In this document: positions 53,836-62,693 of the stretch, piece by piece
Numbering within the stretch: the stretch's first letter is position 1
How the letters are laid out: each line of letters begins with the position of its first letter
Assembly: GCF_018829635.1 (NCBI RefSeq)
Contig: NZ_JAHKKG010000015.1
Location: 1-64,000, forward strand
Length of the DNA stretch: 64,000 nt
Source: Paractinoplanes bogorensis
Lineage (GTDB): Bacteria > Actinomycetota > Actinomycetes > Mycobacteriales > Micromonosporaceae
Direction of reading: 5' to 3'
The notes under the pieces: model-generated
What the model was told of the DNA's origin: nothing
The model's input: the letters and a program-made list of their open reading frames with translations, nothing else
Database searches by the model: none
Program-made: the position numbers and the translations under genes

Positions 53836-55366
53836 CGGGCGCCCCGGGTGGCAGGAACGGCAGCCCCGGCGTCGGGCCGGTCTCGATCAACCGCCACAGC
53901 GCATCGACGTCCAGATGCTCCTCGACCAGGTCACCCAAAAGATCAAGAGCGGTTTCCCGTACGGCGGAAAAGCTCGTCGCCGGGGCCACGACGAACCCGG
54001 GCCGGCCCGCCGATCGAGCGGCCCCGGTCAGGAATCGACGACGGAACTCGTCCGACTCGAAGGCACCGTGCCAGTGAGTCCCGAACACGTTGCGCACGAC
54101 GGCTCCTTCGGCGCGGCCATCGGCGTACCGGAGGAAGGGGTTGACCTTGACCTTGGCCGGGGAGACGACCCCGTGGTGGATCTCGTAGCCGGTGACGGGT
54201 GCGCCGAGGCCCTCGCCGGTCGCGCGCGCGAGGGTCTTGACCGGCTCGAACGCGATCTCGACGGGCAGAAGACCCAGCCCCGGCACGGTTCCGCGGCGGC
54301 TCTCGACCTCGTCGTGGATGCGCTCGGCCAGCATCTGGAAACCGCCGCAGATGCCGAGCAGCGGCTTCCCGGCGGCGGCGTGCTGGTGGATCGCGCCGGC
54401 CAGCCCGGTCGCGCGCAGCCACTCGAGATCGGTGACGGTCGCCTTGGAACCGGGGATCACCACCAGATCGGCTTCGAGCAGGTCGGCCGGGTCGCGGGTC
54501 AGACGTACGCGCACGCCCGGCTCGGCCGCGAGCGCCTCGGCATCGGTGGCGTTGGAGATCCGGGGCAGCTTGATCACGGCGACGCGGAGCCACTCGGTGC
54601 CGACTGGGCCCTGTTCGCGACCGACCGTCGATCCGAAGGCCAGTGAGTCCTCGCCGTCGACCCACACGCCCTCGTCGTACGGGAGGACGCCGAGGACCGG
54701 ACGGCCGGTGGACGCGGTGATCATGTCGAGGCCGGGCCGGAGGATCTCGGGGCTGCCCCGGAACTTGTTGATCACGTAGCCGGCGATCAGCTCCTGGTCC
54801 TCCCGCGCGAGCAGGGCGACCGTGCCGAACAGCGCCGCGAAGACACCGCCGCGGTCGATGTCGCCGACCACGATCGCCGGGAAGCCGGCGTGCCGGGCCA
54901 GACCCATGTTGACGAAGTCGCCGGCGCGCAGATTGATCTCGGCCGGGCTGCCCGCGCCCTCGCAGATCACCGCGTCGTACTCGGCACGAAGATCGGCCAG
55001 GGCGGCGTACGCGGTCTCGGCCAGCCGGGGTTTCATCGAGCGGTAGTTGCCCGCGGTGACCGTGTCGATCGCCTCGCCGAGCAGGACGACCTGGCTCGAC
55101 CGGTCGCTCCCGGGCTTGAGTAGCACGGGGTTGAACCGCAGGTCGGGGGCGATCCCACAGGCGGCCGCCTGCATCGCCTGGGCCCGGCCGATCTCACCGC
55201 CGCGGCCGTCCGGCCCGACCACGACGACCGAGTTGTTGCTCATGTTCTGGGCCTTGAACGGCGCGACCTTGACACCCCGGCGATGCAGCCAGCGGCAGAT
55301 GCCCGCGGTGAGGATGCTCTTGCCGGCGTCGCTCGTCGTGCCGGCGACCAGCAGGCCGCCGGTCAT
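53825..55366 (-). CDS. cobQ: cobyric acid synthase
   Basis: A 513-residue glutamine-dependent amidotransferase that amidates four positions of adenosylcobyrinic acid a,c-diamide. The ATP loop is LLVAGTTSDAGKSILTAG (about 5-22). The glutaminase domain has the nucleophile Cys in LLGICGGFQM and His in VFGTHWHGAFE. The length is normal. It overlaps the cbiB start by 4 bp and is the third cobalamin locus in the window. Confidence 0.96.
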   Translation of the reverse strand: MTGGLLVAGTTSDAGKSILTAGICRWLHRRGVKVAPFKAQNMSNNSVVVVGPDGRGGEIGRAQAMQAAACGIAPDLRFNPVLLKPGSDRSSQVVLLGEAIDTVTAGNYRSMKPRLAETAYAALADLRAEYDAVICEGAGSPAEINLRAGDFVNMGLARHAGFPAIVVGDIDRGGVFAALFGTVALLAREDQELIAGYVINKFRGSPEILRPGLDMITASTGRPVLGVLPYDEGVWVDGEDSLAFGSTVGREQGPVGTEWLRVAVIKLPRISNATDAEALAAEPGVRVRLTRDPADLLEADLVVIPGSKATVTDLEWLRATGLAGAIHQHAAAGKPLLGICGGFQMLAERIHDEVESRRGTVPGLGLLPVEIAFEPVKTLARATGEGLGAPVTGYEIHHGVVSPAKVKVNPFLRYADGRAEGAVVRNVFGTHWHGAFESDEFRRRFLTGAARSAGRPGFVVAPATSFSAVRETALDLLGDLVEEHLDVDALWRLIETGPTPGLPFLPPGAPDDV

Positions 55367-56286
55367 CGTGCTCTTACCGCGGCGGCTATCGCGGCCGCGG
55401 CGAGCCCGACAGCGCCGGAGATGCGGGCGGCCTTACGCAGGTGCACCGCCGTCGGGCGGGGTCCGTCACCGAGGAACGGCCGGGTCTCACTTCGTCCGAA
55501 ATAGACATTTCGCCCACCCAGCCGTACGCCGAGGGCCCCGGCCATGGCCGACTCGCACTGCCCGGCGTTCGGGGATGGGTGGTCGTTGCGATCGCGGCGC
55601 CAGACCCGCAGCGTCTCGGCCGGCGTCCCACCCACGATCGGGGCGGCGGCGATCGTGAGCAGCCCGGTCAGCCGCGAGGGCAGCAGGTTGAGCGCGTCGT
55701 CGAGCCGGGCCGAGGCCGTGCCGAAGCGGGCGTACCGCGGCGAACGGTGCCCGACCATCGCGTCCAGGGTGTTGGCGGCCCGATAGGCCAGCAGCCCCGG
55801 CAACCCGAGCAGGCCGCCCCAGACGAGCGGCGCGACGACGGCGTCGGACGTGTTCTCGGCGACCGACTCGACCGTGGCCCGGGCGAGTTCCGGCTCGTCC
55901 AGGCCCGACGGGTCACGCCCGCACAGGTGATTGAGGCGGCCCCGGGCCGCACCGAGATCCTCGTCGCGCAGGTGCCGGGCCATGATCCGCGATTCCCGCC
56001 GGAGGGTGCGCCCGCCCAGCACGGTCCAGGTGACCCCGGCGACCAGGGCCGCCCGCACCAGCGGCTGCTTCCGGGTCGCGACGGCCGCGGCCACACCGGC
56101 CAGGGCCGGCACACCGACCGCGATCGCGGTGAACGCCGCGCCGGCCGCGCGGCTGTCGGCGTAGAGCCGCTTCTCGAGGGCGGCGGCCGCCGTCCCGAAA
56201 CCGGCCACCGGGTGAAACCGGCGCGGATCTCCGAGCATCGCGTCGAGCGCGTAGCCGGCCAGCAGACCCGCGGCGTCGGCTTTCAT
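55363..56286 (-). CDS. cobD: adenosylcobinamide-phosphate synthase
   Basis: A 307-residue membrane protein (CbiB/CobD) that attaches aminopropanol phosphate to cobyric acid. It has several hydrophobic helices (for example GAAFTAIAVGVPALAGVAAAV), the motif LDAMLGDPRRFHPVAGFG at 14-31, ESVAENTSDAVVAPLVWG and GRNVYFGRSETRP. The ATG at 56286 follows GAGGAG. Its start overlaps the stop of the 155-residue gene (ATGA), so the three genes form one operon ending in cobQ. Confidence 0.94.
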   Translation of the reverse strand: MKADAAGLLAGYALDAMLGDPRRFHPVAGFGTAAAALEKRLYADSRAAGAAFTAIAVGVPALAGVAAAVATRKQPLVRAALVAGVTWTVLGGRTLRRESRIMARHLRDEDLGAARGRLNHLCGRDPSGLDEPELARATVESVAENTSDAVVAPLVWGGLLGLPGLLAYRAANTLDAMVGHRSPRYARFGTASARLDDALNLLPSRLTGLLTIAAAPIVGGTPAETLRVWRRDRNDHPSPNAGQCESAMAGALGVRLGGRNVYFGRSETRPFLGDGPRPTAVHLRKAARISGAVGLAAAAIAAAVRAR

Positions 56287-56750
56287 ACGCTCCTCAGGTC
56301 GCACACCCAGACCGAGATTTCCGGCGCCTCCGGCGATTCCGGACCATCCGGAATCGGCACCGGGTCGAACTCGCCCCAGACGATCGCGCCCGGCGCCCGG
56401 TCCTCCAGGAACTCGATGACGATCGCGTGCAGATCGTCGGTCGCCCGGTATTTCTCGGTGAACGGCAGTTCGTCCCGCCCGCACGAGGCGGTCGAGCAAC
56501 GCAGCTGCCCCGCCTGCAGGTCGTGCCACACGTAGAAAGTCGCCGGCCCGGTGTGCGACAAGGCCACGACCTGCGTACGCAGCAGCTCGATCGTCTCCTC
56601 GAAGGCGTTCACCACCTCGTCGGCCGACAGGCCCATACGCTCGTGCGGCGGAGCGCCGAACCAGCTGGTGTTGGCGGTCTCGGTGTCCTGGTCGTGCGGA
56701 GCGAGCACCAGGGTCTCGCCCGCGATCGCGCGGATCTCCTTCAACAGCAC
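56283..56750 (-). CDS. conserved hypothetical protein (155 aa)
   Basis: A soluble protein with alternating helix and strand. It begins LLKEIRAIAGETLVLAPHDQDTET and has a pair of cysteines (LRCSTASCGRDEL, CXXXXC) that could bind metal or form a disulfide, then DLHAIVIEFLEDRAPGAIVWGEFDPVP. I recognise no named family. It overlaps cbiB by 4 bp (ATGA) and is thus the first gene of the cobalamin operon at this locus, which hints at a link but does not prove one. Confidence 0.65.
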   Translation of the reverse strand: MLLKEIRAIAGETLVLAPHDQDTETANTSWFGAPPHERMGLSADEVVNAFEETIELLRTQVVALSHTGPATFYVWHDLQAGQLRCSTASCGRDELPFTEKYRATDDLHAIVIEFLEDRAPGAIVWGEFDPVPIPDGPESPEAPEISVWVCDLRSV

Positions 56751-56796
56751 ACGCCCAGTCTGCCGGGCCGCCCCTACCGTCGCCCAACCGGGCGGC

Positions 56797-58011
56797 TCAG
56801 ATTTCGGTCCGGCTCAACAGCGCGTCGCGCTCACGGCGGTTCCCGGTCAGCGCGGCCGCCCGTTCGAATTCGGCCCGCGCCTCGTCCACCCGGCCGAGCC
56901 GGGCCAGCAGGTCACCGCGGACGCTGGGCAGCAGGTGGTAGCCCCGCAGAGCCGGATCGCCGGCGATCTCGTCGACCATCTCGAGCGCCGTTTCGGGGCC
57001 TTCGGCCATCGCCACGGCGACCTCCCGGTTGAGCTGCACGACCGGCGAAGATGTCAGCCGATGCAGTGACGCGTAGAGCGCGGCGATGGCCGGCCAGTCG
57101 GTATCCTCGGGCCGGAAGGCGCGGGCGTGACAGGCCGCGATGGCCGCCTGCAGCACGTACGGGCCGGCCGGCTTCTTCAGGTGCTGCGCGCGCAAAAGTG
57201 CCGTGTAGCCGCGGCGGATCAACAGCCGGTCCCAGCGTCCACGGTTCTGTTCCAGCAGCGGAACCGGGTCACCCTCCGGAGTCAGGCGGGCGGCGTTCCG
57301 CGACGACTGGAGCTCCATCAGCGCGGCGAGCCCGTGCACCTCCGGCTCGTCCGGGGCCAGCTCGGCCAGCATCCGGCCCAGGCGCAGAGCCTCGTACGTG
57401 AGCTCGGGCCGCAACCACTCGTCACCCGCGGTCGCCGTATAACCCTCGTTGAAGATCAGGTAGACGACCTCGAGCACGGACGCCAGCCGTCCGGCGAGCT
57501 CCTCGGCCGGCGGCAGCTCGAACGGGATGTGCTTGTCGGCGAGGGTCCGCTTGGCGCGCACGATGCGCTGAGCCACCGTCGGCACCGGGACGACGAAAGC
57601 CCGCGCGATCTCCTCGGTCGTCAGCCCGCCGACGACCTTGAGCGTCAGGGCGACCCGCGCCTCCGCCGGCAGCACCGGGTGACAGGCAATGAAGATCAGC
57701 CGGAGGACGTCGTCCTGTTCTTCTTGTTCTTCTTGGTGGTGCTCAACCGCACGCCCGAGCTCGGCGATGTTGGCGGCGAGCCGGTCGTCGCGCCGCAGCC
57801 GGTCGATCGCCCGGTGCCGCGCGGTGGTCATCAGCCAGCCTCCCGGGTTGACCGGCACACCTTTGACCGGCCACTCGGTCAGCGCCGCGACTACCGCGTC
57901 CTGAGCCAGTTCCTCGGCCAGCCCGACGTCGCGGACCAGCCGGGACAGCACCGCGACGATGCGCGCCGACTCCAGCCGCCAGAGCGCGTCGACAGTGGCC
58001 TGGACCGTCAT
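56797..58011 (-). CDS. ECF42-type RNA polymerase sigma factor
   Basis: A 404-residue sigma factor with sigma2 (about 8-75: RIVAVLSRLVRDVGLAEELAQDAVV, HRAIDRLRR) and sigma4 (about 105-160: VALTLKVVGGLTTEEIARAFVVPVPTVAQRIVRAKR, quoted in outline) regions. A long C-terminal TPR-like domain follows (from about 185, the DUF6596-type part with EVVYLIFNEGYTA). This domain is the hallmark of ECF42, which lacks an anti-sigma factor and is paired with DGPF proteins, as here. Its start overlaps the stop of the DGPF gene by 4 bp. Confidence 0.92.
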   Translation of the reverse strand: MTVQATVDALWRLESARIVAVLSRLVRDVGLAEELAQDAVVAALTEWPVKGVPVNPGGWLMTTARHRAIDRLRRDDRLAANIAELGRAVEHHQEEQEEQDDVLRLIFIACHPVLPAEARVALTLKVVGGLTTEEIARAFVVPVPTVAQRIVRAKRTLADKHIPFELPPAEELAGRLASVLEVVYLIFNEGYTATAGDEWLRPELTYEALRLGRMLAELAPDEPEVHGLAALMELQSSRNAARLTPEGDPVPLLEQNRGRWDRLLIRRGYTALLRAQHLKKPAGPYVLQAAIAACHARAFRPEDTDWPAIAALYASLHRLTSSPVVQLNREVAVAMAEGPETALEMVDEIAGDPALRGYHLLPSVRGDLLARLGRVDEARAEFERAAALTGNRRERDALLSRTEI

Positions 58012-58334
58012 TCCGGTCCGAAAACCTGGCGGATGTCGCCCTCGCCGTCGCCCACCAGCTCCCAGAAGCGGCGGCTGAGCTCGATCGCCTCCTCTTTGGA
58101 CCGCACCTCGAGCAGTGCGAAGCTGACGATCGTCTCCTTGGCCTCCGCGTACGGCCCGTCGGTGAACGTCACCCGCCCACCCGACGCCGACGCGTGGGTC
58201 CCCTGCATCGCCAGCCCGCCCGTGGCCAGCAGCACGCCGGCGCTGGTGAGCTCCTCGACGAACTTCCCCATCTCGGCGTAGAGCTGCTCGTCGGCCGCGG
58301 CCACGCCCCCGTTGAGCGTCATCAGAAATCTCAC
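58008..58334 (-). CDS. DGPF/YCII-type partner protein of the ECF42 sigma factor
   Basis: A 108-residue dimeric alpha/beta-barrel (YCII-like) protein. The DGPF signature appears as VTFTDGPYAEAKETIVSF, with DGPY in place of DGPF. Proteins of this kind are encoded next to ECF42 sigma factors in almost every case known and are thought to be regulatory partners or signal sensors. The GTG at 58334 opens MRFLMTLNGG; the stop overlaps the sigma factor ATG (ATGA). Confidence 0.9.
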   Translation of the reverse strand: MRFLMTLNGGVAAADEQLYAEMGKFVEELTSAGVLLATGGLAMQGTHASASGGRVTFTDGPYAEAKETIVSFALLEVRSKEEAIELSRRFWELVGDGEGDIRQVFGPE

Positions 58335-58424
58335 CCGAACATTCTCGCCGATCTTGTCGATTCTCCCCAGGCCCGTTCGCTGTCCCAGGTGAAAGCACCT
58401 CCGACACTCACCAGGAGACCCGTC

Positions 58425-58979
58425 ATGCGAAAGATCACGGTCGGCGAGTTCATCTCCCTCGACGGCGTCGTCGAGGCCCCCGACAAATGGCACATGCAGT
58501 ACGTCAACGACGAGATGATGGCGGCCATGTACCCCGCCGACAGCGACGTCGACACGCTGCTGCTGGGCCGCACCACCTACGACACGTTCGCCGGCGCCTT
58601 CGAACACGCCCCCGCCGAAGACCCGGTGGCCGCGGCCATGAACAAGACCGCCCGGGTAGTCGTGACGTCGACCCCCGAGACGGTGACCTGGGCCGGCGCG
58701 ACCCCGTTGACGGGCGACGTGATCACCGGCGTACGCGACCTCAAGAACCAGCCCGGCGGCTCGATCTCGGTCGTCGGCAGCACCCAGCTGGCCCGAACCC
58801 TGCTGGCGGCCGGCCTGGTCGACGAGCTGAGCCTGATCCTGCACCCGCTCACCGTCGGCACGGGCGAGCGCCTGTTCCCGGCTTCCGGCCCCGGCGCCGA
58901 CTTCACCCTGAAGACCTGCACGCCGATGAGCACCGGCGTGATCCACCTCGTATACACCTTTGCCGGAGGAACTCGATGA
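58425..58979 (+). CDS. dihydrofolate reductase family / RibD C-terminal domain protein
   Basis: A 184-residue reductase-fold protein of the RibD C-terminal (YyaP/YwjB-like) group: ITVGEFISLDGVVEAPDKW, LLLGRTTYDTF and ISVVGSTQLARTLLAAGLVDELSLILHPLTVGTGERLF (quoted in outline). Residues for NADPH binding are kept; the physiological substrate of this subgroup is unknown, and it is not the folate enzyme. It begins 90 bp from the DGPF gene on the opposite strand, and is often found near ECF42 systems. CAGGAG precedes the ATG. Its stop overlaps the next start (ATGA). Confidence 0.85.
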   Translation: MRKITVGEFISLDGVVEAPDKWHMQYVNDEMMAAMYPADSDVDTLLLGRTTYDTFAGAFEHAPAEDPVAAAMNKTARVVVTSTPETVTWAGATPLTGDVITGVRDLKNQPGGSISVVGSTQLARTLLAAGLVDELSLILHPLTVGTGERLFPASGPGADFTLKTCTPMSTGVIHLVYTFAGGTR

Positions 58980-59182
58980 GCGACGAAGTCAAGGGAAGCG
59001 CCTACTTCCCGTCCATCGAAAAGAAGTACGGCCAGCCGATCACCCATTGGCAGCAGTTGGTCCGCGCCTATCGGACCGAGAACCCGTCAGCGAAGCACAT
59101 GCAGGTGGTGGCCTGGCTCAAGACAGAACACGGCATGGGCCACGGCCACGCCAACGCGGTGGTGGCCAGCGTGGCAACCTAG
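58976..59182 (+). CDS. DUF4287 domain protein
   Basis: A 68-residue soluble protein of the DUF4287 family. The family order is seen: SIEKKYGQPITHW, then KHMQVVAWLKTEHGMGHGHANAVVA, a helical DNA- or protein-binding-like module of unknown function. Translation is coupled to the reductase (overlap ATGA). Its TAG stop shares the CTAG palindrome at 59179-59182 with the stop of the convergent kinase gene. Confidence 0.88.
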   Translation: MSDEVKGSAYFPSIEKKYGQPITHWQQLVRAYRTENPSAKHMQVVAWLKTEHGMGHGHANAVVASVAT

Positions 59183-60018
59183 CCGGTCAGTTCGTCGAGG
59201 ACGCGCCGTCCACGCCGCACCACCTCGGCCACGACTTCGTGTCGGCGAAGACGAACGGACCACTCCAGCTGCAGGAGGATCTGGGTCGCGGCGAGAACCG
59301 CGGCCCCCTCCCCGCCGACCAGGTCGAGGATTCTCCGCCGCAGCCGGCCGTCGAAGGTGTGCCAATGCAGGGTGGTGAGATCGGTAGCCCGCGTGCCGCA
59401 GCCGGCGTTCCCGACATCCACGACGGCCACCACGACGCCGTCCCGAACCAGGACGTTGCTCGGGTTCAGATCGGCATGAACCATGTCCGGCGCCCCCACC
59501 GGCAGCGGGACGTCGGCACACAAGTTCCGCAGACGCTCGACCAGGGCCGTCACCTCGACGGAGTACCCCGCGACCACGGCTTCCTGACCGGTGACAACGC
59601 GCCAGGCGTACGACGAGTGGTCATGGGGTTCGGTGGCCTGGCCGGCCTGAAGCTCAACAATCGCCATCAGTTGCTCGACGATGGCCGGAGTCAGCTCGGC
59701 CACGGGAGCCGCGTCGACAAACTCCATCAGATGCCAAGCATGAGTGGCGGTGGCCCCAACGCCGAGCCAGGCCGGGGTGGGATAACCGCGGCCGCGCATG
59801 TGCTCGACCACTCTCTGGGCCCGCAACATCTCGTCCAGGTGGGCGGAGTGCGCTGCTTTGAGCACCGCGTCGGCCCCGCCACCCAACCGGACGCGCCACG
59901 CTCCCCCATTCGCGCCTCCGGCAAGGCCACCGAGCAGAGTGACCTCAGCCCCGACCACGCCGGCCACATCGACTAGGACTTCGGCCGGCAGCTCGTCGGA
60001 ACGGGAGCCCTGGCTCAC
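59179..60018 (-). CDS. aminoglycoside phosphotransferase family protein
   Basis: A 279-residue APH/choline-kinase fold protein. The catalytic loop is MVHADLNPSNVLV, and the metal-binding motif appears as VVDVGNAGCGTRATDLT, close to the family's D-W/F-x-x-A pattern. The phosphate-binding loop is GGANGGAWRVRL. The substrate may be an antibiotic, a homoserine-like metabolite or choline; no resistance can be claimed. It converges with the DUF4287 gene and shares the CTAG stop. Confidence 0.85.
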   Translation of the reverse strand: MSQGSRSDELPAEVLVDVAGVVGAEVTLLGGLAGGANGGAWRVRLGGGADAVLKAAHSAHLDEMLRAQRVVEHMRGRGYPTPAWLGVGATATHAWHLMEFVDAAPVAELTPAIVEQLMAIVELQAGQATEPHDHSSYAWRVVTGQEAVVAGYSVEVTALVERLRNLCADVPLPVGAPDMVHADLNPSNVLVRDGVVVAVVDVGNAGCGTRATDLTTLHWHTFDGRLRRRILDLVGGEGAAVLAATQILLQLEWSVRLRRHEVVAEVVRRGRRVLDELTG

Positions 60019-60175
60019 GAAACCACGGTAGTCAAAGAGCTGACTCGCCTTCGCGGACTTCCCGGCCAGACATCACCGTCCGCGACTCAGCTGCCTGGTC
60101 GCGTCTAAAACTGGAGTGCCGCCCACGAATCGGCCGGCGGCACGACGATGGGGGATCCGGGGGGCTCGCCCCCAC

Positions 60176-60205
60176 GGCGTGGGGTCTGGGGCTCGGGCCC
60201 CAGGA
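60176..60205 (-). terminator. tRNA-linked G/C hairpin, likely terminator of tRNA-Arg
   Basis: On the minus strand CTGGGG-N6-CCCCAG (60186-60203) followed by ACCCCACG starts about 11 bp beyond tRNA-Arg. It matches the element after tRNA-Gly (7944-7972) in sequence, order and orientation. Further C/G-rich stems continue to about 60150. Bases 60019-60150 show nothing else. Confidence 0.6.
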
Positions 60206-60213
60206 AGATACAG

Positions 60214-60286
60214 CGCGCCCGGCAGGATTCGAACCTGCGACCGACGGATTAGAAGTCCGTTGCTCTATCCGCTGAGCTACGAGCGC
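60214..60286 (-). tRNA. tRNA-Arg (anticodon TCT)
   Basis: A 73-nt cloverleaf on the minus strand with acceptor GCGCTCG/CGGGCGC, one G.T pair, discriminator G. The anticodon stem ACGGA/TCCGT encloses loop CTTCTAA, giving anticodon TCT. The T arm contains GTTCGAAT. No CCA is encoded. Confidence 0.97.
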
Positions 60287-60319
60287 ATGGGGTCCACAGC
60301 TTATCGTGCCGACCGCACC

Positions 60320-62605
60320 CTACGGTGCCCCCGCTGGCGGCGGGCCAACAGGCAGTGCGGCCAGCCCCGTACGGGCTCGGGCCTGCTCCGACGGGTCGTC
60401 GATCGCGCGGGCCGTGTCCAGCGCCAACTCGAAGGTCGTTCGCGCCTCGGCCACCCGCCCGGCCCCGGCCAGGGCCGCACCCCGGCCGTTCAGGGCGCAC
60501 GTCTGCCCGTAGCGTTCGCCCAGGTCACCGAAGATGGCGATGGCCTGGTCGTACGACTCCAGCGCCTCGGCGAACAGGCCCAGCCCGGTGTCCGCGTCGC
60601 CGAGGTTGGTCAAGGCCGTCGCCTCCCCGCCGCGGTGGTTCAGGTCGCGGAAGAGCGCCAGCGCCCGCCGGTGCTGCGAAGCCGCGTCGGACGGCCGGCC
60701 CAGCCGCAGGTAGACGTCGCCCAGGTTGGTCAGCGTGTTGGCCTCGCCGACCCGGTCGCCGATCTCGACGAACTGGTCCAGCGCCTGCGCGTGGTGCGCC
60801 GCCGACGCCTCCTGGTCGCCCAGCCCGTTGTAGACCACGCCCAGGTTGCCCAGCGTGCGGGCCTGTCCGCGGTTGTCGCCGAGCCGGCGGAACAGGGCCA
60901 GGCCTTCGTCGAGCAGCCCCAGCGCCTCGGGCAGCCGGCCCAGTTGCCAGTGCACCACGGCCAGGTTGACCAGCGCGTTCGCCTCGCCCGCGAAGTCGCC
61001 GACCCGCGCCGCCGCGTGCCGGGCCTCGCTGTGCACGGCGATCGCGTCGGCCGGGTAGCCGCCGTTGTCGAGGAACGTGTAGAGCGTCGCGGCCAGGCGC
61101 ACCGCATGTGATTCCCAGCCGTGCCGCGCCGCGTACAGGCAGATCGCCACCAACGTCGCGCGTTCGGTGTCCAACCAGTGCAGGGCCGTCTTGGCATCAG
61201 AAAGATCAGGTCTCCGTACGCCGTGATCCTCGAGCAGTGGACGACGGTGCTTCTCGGCCGGGTGCAGGGCATCCATCGCGGCCCCGGATGCGTACAGGTA
61301 ATGGTCGAAAAGCCTGGTCAGAGCGGCCCGGCGGTCGGCCGGTCGTTCCTCGTCGGCGGCTCGTTCGGCCGCATACTGCCGCACCAGGTCGTGCAGCACG
61401 AACCGGCCCGGCACCGGCTGCTGGATCAGGTGCTCGGCGGCCAGCCGGCGCAGGTGTTCCTCGGTCTCGTCGAGTTCGGCGTCGAGCAGGGCGGCCGCCG
61501 CGTACGCGTCCAGGTCTTGCCCGGGGTGCCCGGCCAGCCGCCGCAGCAGGATCCGGCGGCTTTCGGGCAGCCGCTGGTCGGAGAGGTGCAGGGCCAGTTG
61601 CACGCCGTCGTCGAGGCGATGGTTGCGGTGCCGCTCGTCGAGCCGGTCGGCATGATCGGCCACCGACCATCCGGGTGTCGCCGCCATCTGCCCGGCGACC
61701 ACGGTCAGCGCCAGCGGCAGGTAGCCGCAGCGCTCGGCGACCCGTTCGACCGCCGCCGAGTCGGTGTCGGTTCCGGCCGCGTCGGCCAGCAGCGCCGACG
61801 CCTCCTCGGCCGAGAACACGTCGAGGTCGATGCGGGTCGCGTGGTCGAGCCCGCCCAGGTCGCTGCGCGAGGTGACCAGCGTCAGCGCGTCCGGCGTCAG
61901 CAGCGGGCGCACCTGTTCCTCGTCGACCGCGTTGTCCAGCACCACGACCGCCTGCCGACCGGCCACCTGCTCGCGGAACAGCTCGGACCGCGCACTCAGA
62001 TCGTGCGGGATCTGCCGGGCCGGGACGCCGAGCGCGCGGAGGAATCCGTCCAGCACCGCCCCGGGTTCGGCCGGCGGCTGGCTCTCGTCCGGATGGAAAC
62101 CCCGGAGATCAACAAACAAAGTCGTTTCCCGCGTACGCCGGTGCCCCGCCCGAACCGCAAGCTGCGTCTTCCCGACTCCGGCCATCCCGGTGATCACGCA
62201 GACGCCGGCCGCCCGTTCGAGCGAGGCGAGCTGGGGTTCGCGGCCGACGAACGAGGACGCGTCGCTGGGTAGACCGGCCAAAACCCGTACGGTAGCCGCT
62301 GCTTGTCGCTCGGCCAACGTGATCCGGATGGCCTGCCGCCAGCGGGCGAGGTAGGCCTCGTCGTCGTGGAGGGACGCCACCACCGCGATCACCAGTTCGG
62401 CGTTGATCCGGCGGCGACCGTCGCGGAAACAGTCGACCACGGTGCCCCGGCCCGCCGCCGTGTTCGCGGCGTTGACCCGCCTCGTGATCGTGTCGTACGA
62501 CGGATCGCCGGCCCACGACTTGAGGGCGCGCAGGGCGGCGGCCAGTTCGTCGAGGCTCCGGCAACCGGTCGGATCGGGCAAATGCGGATCACGTGGCTCG
62601 TCCAT
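60320..62605 (-). CDS. NB-ARC ATPase with tetratricopeptide repeats
   Basis: A roughly 761-residue STAND ATPase. Residues 1-105 are a helical N-terminal domain (LDELAAALRALKSWAG...ITRRVNAANTAAGRGTVVDCF), the kind that in actinobacteria may bind DNA or partners. The NB-ARC domain follows with Walker A GMAGVGKT (140-147), Walker B-like VVVLDN and an MHD-like LHDLVRQYA. The C-terminal half is at least five TPR units (pattern A..N.LG.VY..LGD...A..H...AL). There is no SARP/BTAD domain, so it is not an AfsR-type activator. The ATG at 62605 is preferred. Sensor or regulator roles, including phage response, are open. Confidence 0.85.
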   Translation of the reverse strand: MDEPRDPHLPDPTGCRSLDELAAALRALKSWAGDPSYDTITRRVNAANTAAGRGTVVDCFRDGRRRINAELVIAVVASLHDDEAYLARWRQAIRITLAERQAAATVRVLAGLPSDASSFVGREPQLASLERAAGVCVITGMAGVGKTQLAVRAGHRRTRETTLFVDLRGFHPDESQPPAEPGAVLDGFLRALGVPARQIPHDLSARSELFREQVAGRQAVVVLDNAVDEEQVRPLLTPDALTLVTSRSDLGGLDHATRIDLDVFSAEEASALLADAAGTDTDSAAVERVAERCGYLPLALTVVAGQMAATPGWSVADHADRLDERHRNHRLDDGVQLALHLSDQRLPESRRILLRRLAGHPGQDLDAYAAAALLDAELDETEEHLRRLAAEHLIQQPVPGRFVLHDLVRQYAAERAADEERPADRRAALTRLFDHYLYASGAAMDALHPAEKHRRPLLEDHGVRRPDLSDAKTALHWLDTERATLVAICLYAARHGWESHAVRLAATLYTFLDNGGYPADAIAVHSEARHAAARVGDFAGEANALVNLAVVHWQLGRLPEALGLLDEGLALFRRLGDNRGQARTLGNLGVVYNGLGDQEASAAHHAQALDQFVEIGDRVGEANTLTNLGDVYLRLGRPSDAASQHRRALALFRDLNHRGGEATALTNLGDADTGLGLFAEALESYDQAIAIFGDLGERYGQTCALNGRGAALAGAGRVAEARTTFELALDTARAIDDPSEQARARTGLAALPVGPPPAGAP

Positions 62606-62693
62606 CAGCGCGAACGATAGCAATCGATGTTCGGGATCGTTCGGGATTTCTCAGCCCGCGGGCCGCACCTGATAGGCCGAAGAGATGCCGACG

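Noticed and set aside
60320..62605. The NB-ARC/TPR protein as an AfsR/SARP antibiotic regulator
   Set aside because: There is no OmpR-like winged helix or BTAD domain, and no biosynthetic gene cluster lies nearby.
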